A stretch of DNA of 32,463 nt, taken from contig DATAIT010000045.1 of NCBI GenBank assembly GCA_036262515.1, forward strand, positions 1-32,463, given 5' to 3'. Made by a program: the position numbers and the translations under genes. Shown one piece after another: positions 28,753 to 32,463 of this stretch; position 1 is the first letter of the stretch; every line of letters starts with the position of its first letter. The stretch comes from Acidimicrobiales bacterium (lineage in GTDB: Bacteria > Actinomycetota > Acidimicrobiia > Acidimicrobiales > GCA-2861595). The notes below the pieces were generated by a model. That model did no database searches, was not told the DNA's origin, and saw only the letters and a list, made by a program, of their open reading frames with translations.

Positions 28753-31449
28753 TCAGGAGGCCGACGTCCTGCGCCTGGTGGTGGCGAGGACGACGACGCC
28801 GAGCAGGACGAGGGCGAGACCGCTGAGACCGACGACGCCGAGGGCGGCTCCGGTCCGGGGGAGCTCCGGCGCCTCGAGCACGACGCCGAGGACGATGGCG
28901 ATGTTGGCCGCCGCCGAGGCCGTGACACGCTTGCCGAGGACGTCCGCCCCTGTGGCGGTACCGACATTGCGGGTCGGGCTGTCCGCCTCGATGGTCTGCG
29001 TCTTGGTCAGCGTGACCGACGCGGCTGGGGCAAGTGTGGCGATCACGCCGATGCCGCCGAGCACGTCGTCGCTGACGGCGATGTCGGTCAGCGTGGTGTC
29101 ACCGGTGTTGGTGACCGTATAGGTGAACGTGACATCGTCGCCCGGCGACACGGTCGTCGGGGTCGGCGTCTTGACGATGGTGAGCGCCGGGTGGATCACG
29201 GTCACGAACGTCTTGTCCGAGTCGCTCGACTGGCGCCCGAGGGCGTCGACGGCGTGCACGGAAGCGGTGTTCGTTGCCGACGTGGCCGCCGTGTGCTCGT
29301 AGGTGCAGTTGAACGAGGCACCCGGAGCGAGGGTCGAGCCGAGGCCCTGCGGGCAGGCGGCGGCGAAGCCGGCCTCGAGCGAGTCCTCCAGGCCGTCGAT
29401 GGTCACCGGGACGTCGCCCGTGTTCTTGATGGCGACGGTGTAGGTGAGCGGGTCACCGGCGTGCACGACGAGCGAATCGCCGGCTGTGGCGTGGTCGGCG
29501 CCGTTCACCTTCTTGTCGAGCGAGATCCCGGTGGGCTTGGCCGTATTGGTGAAGGCGACGGTGGCGGCCGCCGCCCCGATGGTCACCGTTCCGTCGGCGG
29601 GAACCGACGCCGACGAGAACGAGCCGGAGGCCCGCTCCGTCACCGTGCAGTCCGTGCCGGTCGGGATGCCGACGATCGTCTGCGTGCCGCTGTCGGTGAT
29701 GGTGACGGCCTGGTCGAAGGTCGTGCCGTCGCAGTCGACGTCGAAGGTGAACGTTCCGGATCCACCGGTGGTCAGCTTGGCGATCACCAGGTTGCCAGTG
29801 TCACGGACGTTGGTGAAGGCGACGATGTTGTCGCCGACCGTGATCGTCACGTTCCCGTCGGCCGGGACGGAGAACCCGCTGAACTCGCTGCTGTCCCGCT
29901 CGGTCACCGTGCAGTGCGTGCCCGTCGGGATGCCGGCGATGGTCTGCCTGCCGCTGTCGGTGATGGAAACGGCCTGGTCGAAGGGCGTGCCGTCGCAGTC
30001 GACGTCGAACGTGAACGTGCCCGACCCACCGGTGGTCACCTTGGTGATGACCAGGTCGCCGGTACGCCGGACGTTGGTGAAGGCCACCGTGTTGGTGCCC
30101 GTGGCGATGGTCACCTGACCGTTCGCCGGGTTCGACGAGGAGGCGAACAGGGCATCGGTGTCCTCGGTCACCGTGCACGCCGTGCCCGTGGGGATCCCGG
30201 AGATCGTCCGTGAACCGCTGTCGGTGATGGTGAACGTCTGGTCGAAGCTCGTACCGTCGCAGTCGACGTGGAACGTGAACGTCCCCGAGCCGCCGGTCGT
30301 CGTCTTGGACACGACCAGGTTGCCGGTGAGACGGGTGTTGGTGAAGGCCACCGTGTTGTTGCCCGAGGCGATCGTCACCTGGCCGTCGGACGGGTTCGAC
30401 GACGAGGCGAAGAGGGAATCGGCTCGCTCGGTCACCGTGCAGTGGGTCCCCACGGGGATGCCGGAGATCGTGCTCGAACCAGCGCCGGTGATGGCCACCA
30501 CCCCGTCGAACGCGGTGCCGTCGCAATCGACGTCGAAGGTGAAGATCCCGGTCCCGCCCGAGACGGCCTTGGTGATGATCAGGTTGCCGAGCTGCAGGTT
30601 GACGAACACGCTCACGGTCTGGGCCGCGCCGACCGGGATGACGAGATGGCGGGGGGTGGAGTCGAGCTGGTAGCCGGACGGCGCCGCCGTCTCCGTCACC
30701 GTGCAGGGGGTGCCCGACGGGCCGTTGATGGCGATGGCCCCCGTTGCCGCGATCCCGGCGGCGCTGACGGTCCCGTCACCGTTGGTGTGGCTGGTCTGGC
30801 TGAGGCCGGTGATGATCGTCGGCGGGAGGGTGACGGTGGGGGCGCACACGACGCTGAACGACGCGCCACCGAGCAGGGACCCGGTCGTGGAGCCACTGCG
30901 CTTCTCGATGCGGAGCCCACCGCCGACGGTGAAGCACGCCGGGCCCGCCTTGCGGTTGCTGGCCTGGGACTCCGACGGTGCGGCGGTGGTCTTGGCGTAG
31001 TTGCAGAACTGGGCACCCAGTGCCGTGTCAGGGGCGATCGGTACGGCGAAGCGCAGGGCGAAGTCGGTGGTGTTCGGCACGAACGACACGCTGTACTTGG
31101 CCACTGCGGCGTCGTTCACGAACACGCAGTCCGTGATGACGAACGTCGTGCGTCCGGCCACGTCGCTGGCGTCGACCGGGTAGTCGATGATGTAGCCGAC
31201 GATGCCACCCGGATCGAAGTTGCTGGCGAATGTCGGGTCGAGCCGCTTGCTCGTGTTCTCGCTTCCGGGCGTGGGGCGGACGCCGTTGCACCCGTTCACG
31301 CCGCCCTCGAGGGTGACGACGGGCGTGTCGCCCGCTGCCTGCGCAGGCGCCAGGGCGCCGAGGATCGCGGCGAGCATTCCGGCGACGACGAGCACGGCGC
31401 CCAGGCGACGCCCGCCACTCCGCCGTCGACCGTCAAAAGAAGTTCTCAA
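28753..31449 (-). CDS. sortase-anchored surface protein with four DUF5979 repeats
   Basis: About 898 residues. The signal peptide (RRRSGGRRLGAVLVVAGMLA, cut near AQAAG) is followed by a domain of about 170 residues (TPVVTLEGGVNGCNG...). A SpaA/prealbumin-like domain (GGLRIEKRSGSTTG) comes next, then four 88-residue DUF5979 repeats (GTFTFDVDCDG ... GIPTGTxCTVTE) at about 288-640. Two DUF11/CARDB-type domains (TYTVAIKNTGDVPV, FTYTVTNTGDTTLTD) follow, then the sorting signal LPRTG, a membrane helix and RRRTSAS. It should be linked to the wall by a sortase; none is encoded here. Each repeat has two Cys that could form a disulfide. Start is TTG 31449 or GTG 31458; upstream frame is open but not protein-like. 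Confidence 0.87.
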   Translation of the reverse strand: MRTSFDGRRRSGGRRLGAVLVVAGMLAAILGALAPAQAAGDTPVVTLEGGVNGCNGVRPTPGSENTSKRLDPTFASNFDPGGIVGYIIDYPVDASDVAGRTTFVITDCVFVNDAAVAKYSVSFVPNTTDFALRFAVPIAPDTALGAQFCNYAKTTAAPSESQASNRKAGPACFTVGGGLRIEKRSGSTTGSLLGGASFSVVCAPTVTLPPTIITGLSQTSHTNGDGTVSAAGIAATGAIAINGPSGTPCTVTETAAPSGYQLDSTPRHLVIPVGAAQTVSVFVNLQLGNLIITKAVSGGTGIFTFDVDCDGTAFDGVVAITGAGSSTISGIPVGTHCTVTERADSLFASSSNPSDGQVTIASGNNTVAFTNTRLTGNLVVSKTTTGGSGTFTFHVDCDGTSFDQTFTITDSGSRTISGIPTGTACTVTEDTDALFASSSNPANGQVTIATGTNTVAFTNVRRTGDLVITKVTTGGSGTFTFDVDCDGTPFDQAVSITDSGRQTIAGIPTGTHCTVTERDSSEFSGFSVPADGNVTITVGDNIVAFTNVRDTGNLVIAKLTTGGSGTFTFDVDCDGTTFDQAVTITDSGTQTIVGIPTGTDCTVTERASGSFSSASVPADGTVTIGAAAATVAFTNTAKPTGISLDKKVNGADHATAGDSLVVHAGDPLTYTVAIKNTGDVPVTIDGLEDSLEAGFAAACPQGLGSTLAPGASFNCTYEHTAATSATNTASVHAVDALGRQSSDSDKTFVTVIHPALTIVKTPTPTTVSPGDDVTFTYTVTNTGDTTLTDIAVSDDVLGGIGVIATLAPAASVTLTKTQTIEADSPTRNVGTATGADVLGKRVTASAAANIAIVLGVVLEAPELPRTGAALGVVGLSGLALVLLGVVVLATTRRRTSAS
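29533..30588 (-). repeat. four tandem ~264-bp repeats encoding DUF5979 domains
   Basis: Units start (minus strand) at 30588, 30324, 30060 and 29796, each opening with a Gly-Asn/Asp-Leu motif. Units 2-4 are most alike; unit 1 has diverged. Each encodes 88 residues, and the last runs one residue longer. Confidence 0.85.
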
Positions 31450-31845
31450 GTTTCCCACCCCCGGGTGCCGATGTTCCAGGTGGAGTTGGCCTGGGCCACG
31501 ACGCGCCCCGAATGGGCGTGTCTCTTCGGAGGGTGGCCGATTGGCGCGCTTCGACCAATGCTCAAACGGCGATTGACGAATTCGGTCTACCTCTGGGCGC
31601 GCGGTCGGGTCATCGTGGGGCGTTCTCGGTGGTTGTGTCCGGGGTTGACTGACCACGCCGCCCGGATGTCACCCGGGGTTGCGCCCCAGTTCGCCGGGTC
31701 GGCGTCTCGTGTCTCCGGAAGCGGCCCGGCCAGGGCATCAGTGGGGGAGGGTTGCGGGGGGTGCGGGGCGGTGTGTCCGGTTTCGTCGCGAGCGTCGTGG
31801 GGGTCCGTGGAGCGCCGGTCGGGCGTCAGTCGGGAGCGTTGCGGG
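31450..31845. other. non-coding stretch between the surface protein and the tRNA
   Basis: About 400 bp without a credible gene on either strand. It should hold the promoter and leader of the surface protein gene. The A/T-rich part at 31541-31590 has CGATTGGCG and CGATTGACG about 30 bp apart and is the likeliest promoter area, but I cannot name hexamers. CACCC-GG-GGGTG at 31456-31467 is a small palindrome over the ribosome-site region. Confidence 0.4.
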
Positions 31846-31851
31846 TAGCCT
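31846..31851 (+). promoter_or_regulatory. candidate -10 box (TAGCCT) of the tRNA gene
   Basis: TAGCCT ends 9 nt before the tRNA 5' end, giving a very short 5' extension. No clear -35 box. Confidence 0.35.
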
Positions 31852-31860
31852 GCCCGTGCT

Positions 31861-31935
31861 GGCGGCGTGGCCGAGTGGTTTAGGCAAGGGCCTGCAAAGC
31901 CCTGTACACCGGTTCGATTCCGGTCGCCGCCTCCA
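31861..31935 (+). tRNA. tRNA-Cys (anticodon GCA)
   Basis: The acceptor stem GGCGGCG (31861-31867) pairs with CGCCGCC (31925-31931), followed by T and an encoded CCA (31933-31935). The D arm is GCC...GGC around GAGTGGTTTA. The anticodon stem AGGGC/GCCCT encloses the loop CTGCAAA with anticodon GCA at 31894-31896. The T arm is ACCGG-TTCGATT-CCGGT. All arms are complete, so the gene should be functional. It inserts cysteine at UGC and UGU codons. Confidence 0.97.
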
Positions 31936-32355
31936 GAATAAGTCCTGTTCAGAGGCACAATTTGCCTGAGCGACCGAGACGGTCCAGACGCCAGCCCCCA
32001 CCAGCCCCCCATACGGGTGCGTAGGGGCCCCAAATTTCAGGCCCTCCGACCCCTGGCACTCCGCCGCTCCGGACCGACCTTGGGGGCGCCCTCAGAGGCC
32101 GTCCGGGGGGCTCGCGTACGGGCGACTTACGGGCTGACCCTCGTCGGCACCGCCGCCCGGTCGCGCCAGCCGGACACGGCGTCGGGCCTTCCTCAGCGAG
32201 CGATCGTGGGCCGCTCCTCAGCGGCGTCAAGGTCGTTCGTCCTCGCTGCGCTCCGGGCGCTCCACCTTGACCCCGCGGTCTGCGGCGGCCGGTCTCGCTC
32301 GCAGGAGGAAGGCTTCTGGTGGTCGACCGGTTGCGGGCGAGGGTCGGAGTCTGAC
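31936..32355. other. non-coding stretch downstream of the tRNA
   Basis: 420 bp without a credible gene. Shortly after the tRNA, AGGCA-CAATT-TGCCT and CCCC-TACG/CGTA-GGGG (32007-32027, one bulged A) could form hairpins that end the tRNA transcript. Farther on is the inverted repeat listed separately. Sequence style (repeated GCGAGCG/TCGCTGCGC words) differs from the coding regions. Confidence 0.45.
32226..32271. repeat. inverted repeat GTCAAGGT / ACCTTGAC
   Basis: Perfect 8-bp arms at 32226-32233 and 32264-32271 around a 30-nt GC-rich centre. It lies in the gene-free stretch after tRNA-Cys. Function unknown; could be a stem-loop, a recombination site or an insertion remnant. Confidence 0.45.
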
Positions 32356-32463
32356 CTACTCCCCTCGCAACGAGCGGAGTTCCGGAAGGGCGTCGCGATC
32401 CTTGGGGCGGTTCGCCCACTCCTTGCTGGCGATCACGTCGTCGAGCGCCGCCACCCGCACCAC
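32356..32463 (-). CDS. C-terminal end of a nucleotidyltransferase-like protein (partial)
   Basis: The last 35 codons of a minus-strand gene run off the right edge and stop at TAG 32358-32356. They read VVRVAALDDVIASKEWANRP followed by KDRDALPELRSL. The pattern 'VRVAxLxDVIxSKxxxxRPKDxxxLPEL' is common at the C-terminus of small nucleotidyltransferase-fold proteins, including those in AbiEii/MNT-type toxin-antitoxin pairs. The rest of the gene is needed to tell which. Position next to a tRNA fits an accessory gene. Confidence 0.55.
   Translation of the reverse strand: MVRVAALDDVIASKEWANRPKDRDALPELRSLRGE

Noticed and set aside
31450-31656. N-terminal extension of the surface protein to an ATG at 31656
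   Set aside because: The added residues are polar and Arg/Pro-rich and would bury the signal peptide about 70 residues inside the protein.
31587-32033. Minus-strand ORF covering the tRNA with a GGDRNRTGVQGFAG segment
   Set aside because: That peptide is the antisense of the tRNA-Cys sequence, a frequent false gene call in bacterial annotation.

Overview
The window is very GC-rich (roughly 70% by eye), with GTG/TTG starts, short intergenic gaps and mostly actinobacterial-type genes. Two traits point to the class Acidimicrobiia or a close relative: tandem 'GYWLVASDGGVFAFGDA'-type repeats in a secreted protein, and extracellular tails or linkers made almost only of Thr/Ser/Pro. It looks like ordinary chromosome. 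There is no CRISPR array, insertion sequence or prophage. The only RNA gene seen is a tRNA-Cys near the right edge.

Layout. 1-240: end of an HNH nuclease gene, broken by a frameshift. 462-2093: membrane-anchored zinc metalloprotease. 2196-3038 (-): eight-helix membrane protein. 3127-5465: serine-acetyltransferase-like gene overlapping a NodU/TobZ-type carbamoyltransferase. 5506-6459 (-): group 2 sigma-70 factor; 6543-6782 (-): small membrane protein. 6940-9138: class A penicillin-binding protein, convergent with a zinc-ribbon membrane protein (9175-9771, -). 9831-13731: four-gene unit with a MoxR ATPase, a VWA protein whose metallopeptidase motif is altered, an unknown protein and a DUF6390-like protein. 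Convergent to it is a three-gene minus-strand operon ending in a DUF4272 protein (13763-15578). This operon diverges from an NAD-dependent epimerase (15600-16622) across 21 bp that appear to hold overlapping -10 boxes. 16816-19883: rifampicin-phosphotransferase-like dikinase plus a membrane protein, behind a leader with a possible 12-codon ORF. 19931-22789 (-): Cys-dependent phosphatase, CAP-domain secreted protein and methyltransferase. 22850-24611: histone-H1-like Lys/Ala-rich protein and an unknown. 24627-26543 (-): ABC exporter, divergent from a secreted GH99-like hydrolase with six 42-residue repeats (26826-28634). 28753-31449 (-): sortase-anchored adhesin-like protein. 31861-31935: tRNA-Cys, then about 420 bp without genes and the end of another minus-strand gene.

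Common themes. Many products belong to the cell envelope: peptidoglycan synthase, LPXTG-type surface protein, secreted CAP and GH99 proteins, ABC exporter, membrane metalloprotease. Many first genes of transcription units have a TANNNT-like box 5-9 nt before the start codon and no Shine-Dalgarno, which suggests leaderless mRNAs. The most unusual loci are the MoxR/VWA module, the Rph-like dikinase with its leader, and the H1-like protein. All functional assignments come from reading the sequence without database searches.
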